Positions 11,864 through 22,472 of a stretch of 39,210 nt of DNA are shown here, piece after piece. How positions within the stretch are numbered: the stretch's first letter is position 1; each line of letters starts with the position of its first letter. Both the position numbers and the translations under genes were made by a program. This stretch comes from Penium margaritaceum (taxonomy: Eukaryota; Streptophyta; Zygnematophyceae; Desmidiales; Peniaceae): the NCBI GenBank assembly GCA_023375785.1, contig SZWC01000043.1, positions 1 through 39,210 of the forward strand, written 5' to 3'. The notes below the pieces were generated by a model, which was not told where the DNA came from, did not search any database, and saw only the letters and a list, made by a program, of their open reading frames with translations.

Positions 11864-12602
11864 CCCCCCCCCACCACCAACCCCTATGTTCGAACATTGG
11901 TGAAGATTGGCCTCCAGTACTGTAGGAAAGTTCTCGGTGCTGGACAAGTAGGAACTTAAGGAAAAGAAATTGTACAAAAGCAATACCCTCCTCCCCCACG
12001 AAGTTGGGAAGAAGAGCCAGGTTGAGCACTTCTATGGCCATGACTACATGTTACAACTTCACACTACATCTAGTTGTTAACATTGGTGCATGGGTGCATG
12101 GGCTTTGGAGTAGGGACATGACGGAAATGTGGGGAGTAGTGTTGAGTCATTGGTAGTCATCCCTGGACTAACTGTCATTCGTATTCAGACAATGTTGTAA
12201 GGGGTATGACAATGACCTTCACACCAAAATATTCAACGTCCTTGTCTCCTGTCCACAAGAATTTCATCAATGGTGAGCTCCCGGGAGCCGTTTCCTAAGA
12301 AATAATGAAGAAGCTTCCTAACAGTCCTCCTGCTGATGTGGTGACAATGTCCAGCTAGCTTTTGCACTAGCAAATAAGCGAGTGTAAGAAACACCAAGAG
12401 TTATGCGAGGGAGACGCGCAAAGTCTCATAAGCTTGAATGGCTTAGTAATGCTGAAAAAAATGACAATTGACAAGCACACTGCATAAATATCTGGCGCGA
12501 CGCACAACAGCTGACGCAAGTGGCAGTGTCAATTTGTCCTAAAATCGGCCCACAACCACTATGTTGGCTGGAACTCAGCGCACAGGCTTCCAAACACAAC
12601 AC
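11864..12602. other. Unassigned stretch between gap and family X element
   Basis: No gene or recognisable repeat family is seen. The last five bases (12598-12602, AACAC) are the left copy of the target-site duplication of the minus-strand LTR element that follows. Confidence 0.5.
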
Positions 12603-13271
12603 AGTTGGAAATTTATTAGGGCATGCAGGCCCATGCAAACACGAACATGAGCTCTGTGTGTGACTGCAATGCAAAACGCCAAAGATTTGGCGAAGTCTGG
12701 AAGGCATAACATGAAAGAACAAGGAGAAAATACAAATGAGCCCCTAGCGGACTTATGTAGGGGCGCCGGCAGCTAGTCGCACCTGGCCCCGTCACCCCCG
12801 CTGAACCCAAACGAGTTAGCGGGGAAAACACACTGCATACACCACGAGACCAACAAAGGTGGTCTCCTCGAGGCACCGGAACAAATATCCGAGTGCCCAA
12901 GTCTCGACCGCCGAGAAAATACGAGCAGTGCTAGAAACACTCGAAATCAGCGTCCAGACATCACAAACCGCTTTCCGAACATCGGAAGCACTACTACAAC
13001 GATCGGGTCTCCTTGTCGCACTGGTATAGTCCACCGGGTGCGCGGGTCTTAACCCACCGAGAAAACTCTCCTAGCTCCCGACAAGCCAACTGGGCTGCCG
13101 GAACGCATCGATCGCGTCTCGCCGGCGCTGTTGTAGGCGCTGGAGAAGTCTCGGGACACTCCGGAGGCCTGTCGTGTCGTCACGCTCTCCTCTACTATAT
13201 ACCACCAACGTGGGGTATATGGGTAATCCATTGGCGTCCGTCGTGATGGGTGGAAGCCACACAAACCAACA
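12603..13271 (-). repeat. Family X 3' LTR (669 bp)
   Basis: On the minus strand it starts TGTTGGTTTGTGTGG and ends TTTCCAACT. It aligns throughout with the LTRs at 24409-25073, 25488-26138, 28671-29337 and 31846-32512. It carries two 49-bp hairpin modules (12861-12909 and 13006-13054). Confidence 0.9.
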
Positions 13272-13282
13272 CTCCCCCTGGC
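13272..13282 (-). promoter_or_regulatory. Polypurine tract of the minus-strand family X element
   Basis: The minus strand reads CCAGGGGGAG directly before the 3' LTR start TGTTGG. This is the expected place for the plus-strand DNA primer. The matching tract in the array before 28671 is cgagggggag. Confidence 0.8.
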
Positions 13283-13360
13283 TGACATAGCCGTCAACGC
13301 CAAAACAAATGAACGAAGGCATGGAACAACGTATGCCAAACCCCAATTCGCACCAGTCAA

Positions 13361-13361
<1 letters not shown>

Positions 13362-13427
<66 letters not shown>
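13362..13427. repeat. (CA)n microsatellite, conserved position in family X
   Basis: An uninterrupted CA run of about 66 bp, which is TG on the element's sense strand. All three array units carry a TG tract at the equivalent place, 100-150 bp before the 3' LTR. Long frames read through it (poly-His/Thr or Cys/Val) are artefacts. Confidence 0.95.
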
Positions 13428-13429
<2 letters not shown>

Positions 13430-13490
13430 CTGCCCATCCACGCATAGAGGCTAGGCCCGGTGTCCCCCTGGAGCATAATGAAAGTCACAA

Positions 13491-13893
13491 GGTCTCCTCA
13501 CTAGTACATCCCACCATGTGCCCGGGTCTCGACCATGAGAGGAGATGCACACGCGCACAAATCAGTATAATGCCCATCATACACATGCCAGACGACAAGA
13601 GGGTCTCCTCGTTACACTGGTGATACCAGTGCACGGGTCTTAACCGCTATGAGCAATCCAAGAGGTGTCTTTAAGCCGGCCACAATACCATAATCAACCA
13701 ACAGACACGATCATGGGGGGATCTCTTCGTAACACGGGTGCAACTCACCACGTGTCTGGTCCGGGTCTCGACTACTATGAGCAAGCCAGCTCGCATGCAC
13801 ATGCCACACGTAGTATGGCCACACACCAAGACACACGATCACATGGCCTCCTTGTGACACTGGTAGAACCCACCAAGTGTCCGGGTCTCGACC
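13491..13893 (-). repeat. Ladder of four 49-bp hairpin modules (long family X copy)
   Basis: Modules lie at 13845-13893, 13720-13773, 13602-13645 and 13491-13534 in sense order. Each reads GGTCGAGACCCGG at its start and ends near GAGGAGACC, with an internal inverted repeat. The third contains CACTGGT-GAT-ACCAGTG, a perfect 7-bp stem. Lengths vary here (44-54 bp) while the array copies keep 49, 49, 44 and 49. Confidence 0.8.
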
Positions 13894-14019
13894 AACAGAG
13901 TGCTACTATCCACATGTACCTGTGCACGCACGTAGCATGAGCCACACGCCGGCTGCTATAGTATGCTCATATCAGAGCATGGACCCCTCGCTATGCATAT
14001 CCCATGACGTCGGGTCAGG

Positions 14020-14367
14020 TTGAGGTCCACACAACACTCCCCCTAGGTAGATGAACCTGGCGGCGATGTCCTCGATGGAGATACTGATACTGTAGGTGAA
14101 CAGATCCTGGGCGATAAATCATGTGGTCTCCTATCACTGAAACATAGCTCCCCCTCTCACACGAGAGTCTGCTCCCACCCTCAAAGACGAAGTGGTCTCT
14201 CCGGCTAAAACTCTTCACGTTGCCCCTGTACCACCCGGAGTGTACCAATCCTCGTGAGACTGCCAAGGATCCCAACTCACAGTCTCTCCTCTCTCCTCTC
14301 TGTTGCGATGCATTTGTGTACGTGGAAGGAAAGGGAATGGGCGAGCAACACGTAGGCATGTATGAAG
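14020..14367 (-). pseudogene. 3' part of family X conserved ORF, separated by the Copia insertion
   Basis: Minus-strand translation gives a segment with RGETVSWDPWQSHEDWYTPG. This matches the C-terminal part of the 204-codon ORF at 30416-31030 in the array. Its N-terminal part lies across the Copia element at 20129-20940. The joining point is the Copia target site in CCACTTCA. Further frame breaks follow, so no intact product is expected. Function is unknown and no family was recognised. Confidence 0.7.
14363..14367. other. Copia target-site duplication, left copy (TGAAG)
   Basis: TGAAG immediately precedes the 5' LTR start TGTTACAT at 14368 and is repeated exactly at 20124-20128 after the 3' LTR. 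Confidence 0.95.
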
Positions 14368-15099
14368 TGTTACATATTGCCCCATGCCATGCCCTGGAGT
14401 TGCCGTTTTCAGGGCGATGGCTCCAGATCCTTGTACAGTGCATGTTTGCATGCATGGATGGATGTTTCAGAAACTAGAGGACAAGCTGGACCAGCTGCAA
14501 TTTGAATCGCAGCAATCGGCTAAGAATTGAGGGAGTTATGGTCCGTCAAAGTTGGGAGGTGGTGCTGGCCGTCCGTGTTTGGACGGCAGACTTGGTACCG
14601 GCCGGAAAATTGATCCGGCGGTGACCAGTTCGACTCCCACCACGCACACCATGGCCGAGGCGCCCCTTGGGGGATGCTAGCAGCAATATCCCATGGTTCA
14701 TTGGAGCCATGTGCGCTCCGGAATGGCGGTCTGATGCTTCATTGGGGTCCAGGGCGCTTCGGGCGCCCGTCACTCACGCTAGTGCTCTGTCAGGGACAGA
14801 GACTCAATGATGCACTATGAATCGCGTATCGGGCGCTACGGTGGTCCAAATCGCACGCGGTTTAGTGCGTTGGAAAGCTTGTGACTAGAACTATAACTTT
14901 GCTGACGTGGTCCGTGTCCAGTAATCCACTCAAAACTGATCCCCAGCCCTTCGAACTTTGGGTGTTGCTGAATTCCGTCAGATTTCTGCTCACATAGTGT
15001 GTGGCGACCAGAAAGCACACACTTCGTCTAAGACTGCTGCCCAAAAGAGCTGTGCACCTCAGGACGTGGTCAGGCCACGTTGGAACCACATTTCCAACA
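14368..15099 (+). repeat. Copia 5' LTR (732 bp)
   Basis: Starts TGTTACATATTG and ends ATTTCCAACA. It is almost identical to 19392-20123. No canonical TATA box was recognised. Confidence 0.96.
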
Positions 15100-15101
15100 A
15101 A

Positions 15102-15115
15102 GGGTTATGGGCCCA
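15102..15115 (+). promoter_or_regulatory. Primer-binding site matching the anticodon arm of initiator tRNA-Met
   Basis: GGGTTATGGGCCCA starts two bases after the 5' LTR. It is complementary to the anticodon stem-loop of eukaryotic initiator tRNA-Met (GGGCCCAUAACCC), not to a tRNA 3' end. Drosophila copia is the classical element primed by such an internally cut tRNA half. The inference rests on conserved tRNA sequence and position. The tRNA itself is not in the window. Confidence 0.8.
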
Positions 15116-15221
15116 CAGCCCTGACCTGTCCCAAACGTTCACGGCTTCCGCAACGGACAGGAGGAGCGTCTCGGACAACCTCGCTGTCAACGTCTGACGA
15201 CCCGGGTAGCAGAAGCGCAAC

Positions 15222-18200
15222 ATGGCGCTGAGAACGGAGTCGCATCTGATCCAGAAGTATGCGGGTGGCCCTGGCTTTGGGCTGTGGAGGTGGCACTTTG
15301 AGATCTACCTCACACACAAGGGGCTACTTGACGTGATGAAGGGCACGGAGGTTCTCGATGAGAAGATCGCGACAGACGAAGAGAAGCAGGCCTTTGCAAA
15401 GAAAAATACCGAGGCGCTCATGCTCTTGCTGTCGTCTACTGCCGAGAACCAGTGGGGCTACTTCCAAGGCAGTGCGCTGGCTGTCGAGGCATGGCAAAAG
15501 CTTTGCACCATCCACCAATCGACGTCGCTTGCAAACCGGATCTTCTCAATGAAGCGGCTTCTAACGGTGAGGATCGAGGAGGGCGAGGACATCCTCGCCG
15601 CCATGCAGCAGATTGAGTCACTCGCCTCGCAATGCAACGATGTGGGGTGGAAGGTCGACTCTCAACTGCAGGCGATGGCTCTCCTCATGGCTCTACCTGA
15701 CAGTTGGAGTCCCCTCATTACCGTCCTCGGTGGATGGGCGGAGGACAAGCTGACCTATGGCGCAGTCGCCGAGTATATCTGCAACGAGGCGCATCGTCGC
15801 AGTGGCGGCGAGGCCTCGTCGTCCTCATCGGCCCTGGTCACCAAAACGCGTGGTGGCGGCAGTAGCGGCAAGGGAGGCGGCGGAAAGGGTGGTGGCAAGA
15901 AGGGCGTCAAGAAAGGTGCGTGCCACAATTGTGGCAAGGAGGGCCATTGGGCCCGCGAGTGCCCGGCAAAGGCCGGCGGCAAGGACGCCAAAGGCAAGAA
16001 GGCGCTCCTCAACGGCACCACAAACCACAACCTGAAAGGGGCCAACAGGCGGTGCCTGGATTCCGGCACCGAGGAGCACACCCAAGTCGAGAAGGTGGGA
16101 TTCGTCCGCTACTCCAAATCTGCCAAGTCTATGGTGGTCGCAAACGACAAAGTCGAGCCGGCGGCCGGCCAAGGAGACGTTGAGGTGGAGGTGGAGGTGA
16201 ACGGTAAGAAGATGTTGCGTGTCATCCGTAATGTGCAGCATGTCCCCGGCCTGGCTGACATTCTAAGTGTTAGTCGCTTGACGGATAAGGGGTATGAGGT
16301 GCTCTTCCATAGGAAAGACGCAGTGGTGCGCATGGACGGCGACGGCGAAGTCGTGCTGGAGGCAAAGCGTGAGGGCGGTCTCTACATCGTGGAGACAAAG
16401 GTGATCCCTGTAGCAGCAGACGCAGCAGATTCGCAAGAACGTGCCGTCAACTTGGCCAAAGGAGGGGGAGCTGATCTAGAGCTCTGGCACCGGCGGCTGG
16501 GGCATTCGTCGCCCGCAGTCGTGAAGGAGATGGCGAAGCGCGACATGGTCCGCGGCCTCGACATCACCGGTGCAGCAGACGCGGTAGCAGATGCAGCAGC
16601 GTATAAAAGGTGCGAGCCTTGCATTTTGGGCAAGGCGAAGCGCAAGCCGTTCAACAAGAATGTGGGGCGCGCCCAGGACCTGCTGGAGATCGTGCACAGT
16701 GATGTGTGCGGACCGTTCAAAACGCCGTCAATAGGCGGCGCGCGGTACTTTGTCACCTTCATCGATGACTGCAGTAGAAAACTCTACGTGTACTTCATGC
16801 AGCGGAAGGGCATGGTGCTGGACCGGCTGAAGGAGTACGTCGCCGCAGTGGAGAGGCAGACTGGCCACAAGGTCAGAGCGCTACGCAGCGACAATGGCTG
16901 AGAGTACGTGGGCTGCAGTGGGTGGCTGAAGCAGCAGGGCATCAAGTGGGAGCACACAACTCCCTACTCGCCACAATCTAATGGCGTGGCGGAGCAAGAA
17001 AACCAGACGCTACTGAATATGGTGCGTACGATGCTCGTGGACGCGGGATTGCCGCGGAGCTTCTGGGCGGAAGCGGTGCGTACGGCAAGCTACACCATCA
17101 ACCTGACCCCGACGGCGGTGCTGAAGGGAAAGAGCGGCTGGAAGACGCCGCAGGAGATATGGAGCGGGCGCAAGCCAAGTGTGGCGCACCTGAAGGTCTT
17201 CGGGTGCAAGGCGCACGCGATGGTGCAGACGGCACAACGGCGCGATGGAAAACTGGACCCACGCGCCAAGCCGTGTCTCTTCCTTGGCTACGAGAGCGCG
17301 CTTAAGGCGTACCGGCTCTACGACGTGAGCAAGGAGGAGATCTTCAGCAGCCGTGACGTTGAGTTCGACGAGCACCAGACCTACAGCAGCAGCAGCAGTG
17401 ACATCGGCGTGGTGGACTCTCCGAAGCAGGGGGAGTGGTTCCAGCTCCTAACCAATGAGGAGGAGCCGGCGGACGCCGACACTGACGAAGTGTCTTCGGA
17501 GAGCGACGGTGCTGGGGTGCAGCAGGGCGACGGTGCAAACGCAAGTGTCGCTGAGGCATAGGATGCAGCAGCCGAAGCAGAGGAGGCCGAGGACGCAAAC
17601 GGGGCTGCTGAGGAGCAGCAACAGGACCAGCAGCCGGCGTCACCAAAATCACCGCGACGCAGCCGAAGGCAGCGAAATGCGGCAAAACGGTATGACGCAG
17701 CAACGGGCAGCTGGATCGGCATGGTGCGGTGCATGATGGCAGCCGCAGCGCAGCCGAGAACCGTGCAAGAGGCGCTTGCACGACCTGAAGCGAAGCAGTG
17801 GGATGCAGCTATCAAGTCAGAGCTTGCGTCCATTGCCGAGAACGACACTTGGGAGCTCGTGGATCAGCCAAAAGATGCCAAGGTCATCGGCTCCAAGTGG
17901 GTCTTCAAAACAAAGTACAACAAGGAGGGTACAATGGAGAAGTACAAGGCGCGGCTGGTGGCAAAGGGGTTTGCACAACGCAAGGGCGAGCACTACGACG
18001 AGACGTTCGCCCCCGTCGCCAAGTTCACGAGCATCCGGGCGATCCTCGCGGTGGCAGCTGCCAAGGACATGGAGCTGCACCAAATGGACGTGAAAACTAC
18101 GTTCCTGAACGACATTCTCGACAAAGAGATCTTCATGGAGGTGCCGGAGGGGGTGGACGCGCCGGAGGGCAAAGTGTGCAAACTGCGCAAGTCCTTGTAC

Positions 18201-19352
18201 GGGCTAAAACAGTCGCCAAGGTGCTGGTACCAGCAGATGGATGGCTACATGGCGCAGCTCGCCTTCAAGCGCTGTGAATCTGATCACAGTGTGTACGTGC
18301 GGCGCAACAACCAGCTCCATCAGATCGTCACACTCTATGTGGATGACCTGATTTTGTGTTCATCTGACCTGCAGGCTCTACAGCAGCTGAAGGAGCAGCT
18401 GAGCAGCAGATTTCAGATGTCCGACATGGGGGAGTGGGAGTATTACCTTGGGGTGAGCATAACACGGAACCGGAGGGCGCGCACTCTTGAGCTGGGGCAG
18501 GCCAAGTACGTGGCCGAAGTGCTGAAGCGGTACGACATGGAGGACTGCAAACCGGTTGGCAGTCCGGTCTCCACAACCTGTGACCTGAGCGCGGCAATGT
18601 CGCCACAAACAAAAGAAGAGCGGGAGGACATGGCGGGGGTGCCGTACCAGTCTGCGGTGGGCAGCCTCATGTACGCCATGGTGGCGACTCGACCGGACCT
18701 GGCCTACGCGGTGGGTCAAGTGAGCAGGTACGTGGCCAATCCAGGGCCACTACACTGGCAGGCGGTCAAGCGCATCCTCCGCTACCTGCAGGCGACGCGG
18801 CACTCGTGCCTGAGGTTCGACGGCAAGGGGAGGACCGACCCCTTGCGTCTAGTCTGCTACACGGATGCAGACTACGCCGGCGACGTGGACAAGCAAAAGT
18901 CCACCTCCGCCTACGTGTTCTTCCTCGCAGGTGCAGCGGTCTCGTGGTGCAGCAGAAAACAGGACTGCGTCACCACCTCCACAGTGGAAGCAGAGTACAT
19001 CGCGTTGGCCGAAGCGGTCAAGGAGGCGGTGTGGCTCCGCAGGCTATTGGGGGAGCTCGGCGTGCCGCAACGGGAGCCTACGGTGGTACAAGAGGACAAC
19101 ACCGGCTCCATCTCGCTGACCAACAATCCGACGCAGCAGAGGAGGACGAAGCACATTGACGTGCGCTACCACTATGCGCGCGACATGGTCCAAAAGGGAC
19201 AGGTTGTGCTACAACATTGTAGTGCGACGCACATGCTCGCGGATTGCTTGACCAAGGCGCAGCCCAGAGATAGGCATGTCCTCAGTGTGGCAGGCCTTGG
19301 GCTTACGGGCTATGATGGGATCAAGAGCGCTATGGAAGATGAGCAGGAGTGA
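15222..19352 (+). pseudogene. Copia Gag-Pol polyprotein with two in-frame stops
   Basis: One frame of 1377 codons, interrupted by TGA at 16899-16901 (codon 560) and TAG at 17559-17561 (codon 780). Domains in order: Gag (about 1-200); CCHC knuckle C234-C237-H242-C247; protease motif LDSGT (D280); GAG-pre-integrase zinc region (WHRRLGH ... CEPC, 422-468); integrase D494, D557 and E591, with 33 codons between the last two; RT from about 874 with QMDVKTTFLN (954-963) and YVDD (1039-1042); RNase H with TDAD (D1215), E1256 and D1292. The integrase-before-RT order is diagnostic of Copia. The first stop lies two codons after the second catalytic Asp, in what is normally SDNGGEY. The second stop is in the acidic linker between integrase and RT. 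All catalytic residues otherwise remain. As it stands a full polyprotein needs readthrough, so I call it a very recent pseudogene. Confidence 0.95.
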
Positions 19353-19380
19353 GCAGGGAGGCATCCGGCATGGCAGGAGC

Positions 19381-19391
19381 AAGGGGGAGAT
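19381..19391 (+). promoter_or_regulatory. Copia polypurine tract
   Basis: aagggggagat lies directly before the 3' LTR start TGTTACAT and 28 nt after the polyprotein stop, the normal place for plus-strand priming. Confidence 0.88.
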
Positions 19392-20123
19392 TGTTACATA
19401 TTGCCCAGTGCCATGCCCTGGAGTTGCCGTTTTCAGGGCGATGGCTCCAGATCCTTGTACAGTGCATGTTTGCATGCATGGATAGATGTTTTAGAAACTA
19501 TAGGACAAGCTGGACCAGCTGCAATTTGAATCGCAGCAATCGGCTAAGAATTGAGGGAGTTATGGTTCGTCAAAGTTGGGAGGTGGTGCTGGCCGTCCGG
19601 GTTTGGACGGCAGACTTGGTACCGGCCGGAAAATTGATCCGGCGGTGACCAGTTCGACTCCCACCACGCACACCATGGCCGAGGTGCCCCTTGGGGGATG
19701 CTAGCAGCAATATCCCATGGTTCATTGGAGTCATGTGCGCTCCGGAATGGCGGTCTGATGCTTCATTGGGGTCCAGGGCGCTTCGGGCGCCCGTCACTCA
19801 CGCTAGTGCTCTGTCAGGGACAGAGACTAAATGATGCACTCCGAATCGCGTATCGGGCGCTACGGTGGTCCAAATCGCACGCGGTTTGGTGCGTTGGAAA
19901 GCTTGTGACTAGCACTATAACTTTGCTGATGTGGTCCGTGTCCAGCAATCCACTCAAAACTGATCCCCAGCCCTTCGAACTTTGGGTGTTGCTGAATTCC
20001 GTCAGATTTCTGCTCACATAGTGTGTGGCGACCAGAAAGCACACACTTCGTCTAAGACTGCTGCCCAAAAGAGCTGTGCACCTCAGGACGTGGTCAGGCC
20101 ACGTTGGAACCACATTTCCAACA
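19392..20123 (+). repeat. Copia 3' LTR (732 bp)
   Basis: It has the same length as the 5' LTR, with about 16 substitutions and no indels. It is followed by the right target duplication TGAAG (20124-20128). Confidence 0.96.
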
Positions 20124-20128
20124 TGAAG

Positions 20129-20940
20129 TGGCAGAGCTGGCCTCTTGAAGCACAAGGGTGCACCGCCAGAAGAGGAGGGCTGGAACGACAAACCGGACCA
20201 CCACTCATGGACGAAGGTGACGATGCAGCAGCTGAAGCGGGTGGATGAAGGTGCATGAAGGCAACAGCAATGGAAGGAGTGATGATGGAGTCAAAAAGAA
20301 CGAGGATGGAAGAAACTGAAGGCATGCTCACCTCTTTTGTGTTAGTGTCTCCATCGGATGTCATACTCGGAGCCGGTACGGGATCCTCCCCAAGTAGTAG
20401 AAAGCTCGTGTCGATAGTAGTGGTGCTCTCCTGCTCTGAAAGTCGCTCCTGCGCTACCATCACCTCCCGCTATTGTATCTCTGCACGCTCCTGTAAGTCA
20501 GCGTCATATGCCTCGGACATGTCGAGGTGGCCCATGTCTGCCTCGTGTAGGATCAAATCTGTCTCACTGGATGCTGCACACGCAGACTCTAGAACTCGCA
20601 AATAGAGTTCCATCTTCATCTTTGCTGCTGAAGAAGATGGAGCCAGTGCTGGTGCATCCTCCTGGGGGTCAACCAAACTCGCAATATTCTGAGATGCTAG
20701 ACAATCGGACGTAGCTGAAGGTATGACATCCCGACCACAGCTCGTGTCTGTCATACAAGGAGGAATGTGCGGACGCGTTCCAAGAGATAAGGAGAAGGAG
20801 GAGTCATCAGATTCCATGGAGCATGTGGAAATGTCATTTGTGTAGGTACTACCACTCTCAGCATCGATGTGATCAGCAGGATCACCAACAGGTGAACACG
20901 AGAGGGCAGAACTTAGCTCCTGCTGACGAGGTAACTCCAT
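20129..20940 (-). pseudogene. Family X conserved ORF, 5' part (unknown function)
   Basis: The minus-strand frame from 20940 includes MELYLRVLESACAASSETD, DLILHEADMGHLDMSEAY and, after a TAG near 20464, VAQERLSEQESTTTID and GEDPVPAPSMTSDGDT. The same order occurs in the three array units (27046-27870, 30226-31030, 33422-34105), so this was a real, conserved coding region. The first part looks helical and charged. The second is Ser/Pro/Thr-rich and probably disordered. A small deletion shifts the frame near 20150, just before the Copia target site. I see no zinc knuckle or catalytic motif. A divergent Gag is the simplest guess but is not demonstrated. Confidence 0.65.
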
Positions 20941-22472
20941 CCGCGTGGTCGTGCTCCACTATCCTCGAATGCCGGCGTAGTGGACACAGCTGTGTAGGAC
21001 TCCGGCTCGACAATTTCCGTCAAGGCGATCAGCAACCGCAGATGGCGCTCACGCACCGTTTTGCCGGGAAAACTGGTCGGTGTCACCCGCTCGATAACAT
21101 AGTGAAGACCACCATCTGACTCCGTCATGTGTGTCGCTGCTCCGCCATGTGTACGGGAACTCATAGACTGTGGGAACATGGGCGACTCCTCACGCTGAAG
21201 CTTGTCCTCAGGTAGCGTCGATGAGAAGGTGGAGCCCGTTGTGTCTACTAAAGCACATGTTGCAGTGACATCTCTCAGAACTGTTGCTCTCAAGAATGCC
21301 TCAACCTCTAATAGACCAGCCGGCCGACTTTGCTCATGCACTACGATCGCTGCCGGGCTGGTGTGATCCTCGTGCGCTAACATCCTTGGAAGCCCATAAG
21401 GGACATCCCGATCCGCACAGGATTCTTGTGCCACCGCCAGGCCGCTACCGATCGGAGTCGCGAGTGGCACCGCCCAGGCACGCGGGACGTGCACTCCTCC
21501 TAATGCAACCTGCTGCTGCAGAACGTCTGGCTCCTGCCCTAGTGTGGATGTCGACCTCGATGACATGCATGTCACATGCACTGCAATTTCTGCCGGACTG
21601 GTGTGAGCCTGCTGTACACACTCCCCCAAAAGTCCGGTAGACGCATCCCGATCCGTACGGGACTCTTGTGCCACCGCCGGGACGCCATCGGTCGGAGCCG
21701 CGAGTGGTACTGCCCAGGTACGCCGGGCCTACGCTCCTCCTCATGTAACCTGCAGCTACGGAAGATGTGGATCCAGCCCGGACGTGGAAGTCGAGCTCGA
21801 TGTCATGCAACTCTCCATCATGAACGCAATGCCGGTATCAGACTCTACGTCATGTGCTATCATCGTATCATCTGAATCTGCCTCAGTTGACGCTCGGGCA
21901 CTAGGACACGGTGTGAGCGCGGCTCCTATTGCTACAGTCACAGTAGGCAATGCGTAGTGACCATACTCCTCATCGAAAGGTACAACAATGGAAGTCGAGG
22001 AGGTGGAGGATGTATCAAGACCGGCACGAGCACGGCGTGTGGAGCGCTGACGCTGACGCCGCAGGCACACACGACTGGAACGACTACATGAAGACATGTC
22101 ATCTCGAGGTGGCGTCGTAGTAGTAGGAGAGTGGAGGATCGAGAGGATGGTGGCAGCCTGAGATTGGCTGGCAAGTGGAGTTGAAGGGACACCATTGGAT
22201 GAGAAATGAGGAGAGGATGAAGGAGAAGAGATCAACGAGGCCGTTGAAGAACTAGTAGCAGAAGTACGCTCGGTGACGAGGAGGTCACAAAGCCGCTGCA
22301 CCATCTGCGGTAGGCCATGGATCTCGGCAAATATGGTCGCCAGAGTTCCAGCTAGGGGATCTACCAACGCTGGAAGATCCGCATGCTGTGGAGGACGCAT
22401 ACTCGGATGAGGCTTAAGCCAAGGTGGATGCCGCCGCGAGGGCGCGTCCAACAGTGATGCCAACCGTGACAT
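20913..22472 (-). pseudogene. Ser/Thr-rich ORFs specific to the long family X copy
   Basis: Two frames in the same phase (22472-21756 and 21674-20913) are separated by a stop near 21756 and together would encode roughly 500 residues. The first begins MSRLASLLDAPSRRHPPWL and includes IFAEIHGLPQMVQRLCDLLV followed by long Ser/Thr/Pro runs. The second contains VRERHLRLLIALTEIVEPES and overlaps the next frame at 20940. A 240-bp in-frame tandem duplication (21340-21815) covers the junction. The array units lack this region entirely. No family was recognised. Composition is compatible with a decayed Gag-like or accessory protein, but the function is unknown. Confidence 0.5.
21340..21815 (-). repeat. 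240-bp tandem duplication inside the long-form ORF
   Basis: gtgtga at 21361 and 21601, catcccgatccg at 21404 and 21644, and the later blocks cttgtgccaccgcc and cctgc-gc repeat at a constant 240-bp offset. The period equals 80 codons, so the reading frame is kept. The copies have diverged moderately. Confidence 0.82.

Larger units (their letters stand above)
14368..20123 (+). mobile_element. Nearly intact Ty1/Copia retrotransposon nested in family X
   Basis: The element is 5756 bp with two 732-bp LTRs (TGTTACAT...CCAACA), exact 5-bp target duplications (TGAAG), a primer site, one Copia-order polyprotein frame and a polypurine tract. By hand count the LTRs differ at about 16 positions (around 2.2 percent) with no indels, so insertion was fairly recent compared with the host element. 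The only coding lesions seen are two in-frame stop codons. The empty site is preserved in the array units (ccacttcatccatgc near 30797), which confirms the insertion point. Confidence 0.97.

Noticed and set aside
11334..12041. Several open frames across 11412-11863
   Set aside because: They run through unknown bases (N) and are open only because no stops can be read there.
13049..13445. Open frames with Cys/Val or His/Thr runs
   Set aside because: These are translations of the CA/TG microsatellite inside the family X 3' region.
13491..13893. CRISPR-like regularly spaced repeats
   Set aside because: Repeats are 44-54 bp, degenerate, and sit within a eukaryotic LTR element. The spacers are themselves repeated between copies, and there are no cas genes.
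15757..18277. Other-frame ORFs inside the Copia coding region
   Set aside because: They are shadows of the GC-rich polyprotein frame, which carries every expected motif in one phase.
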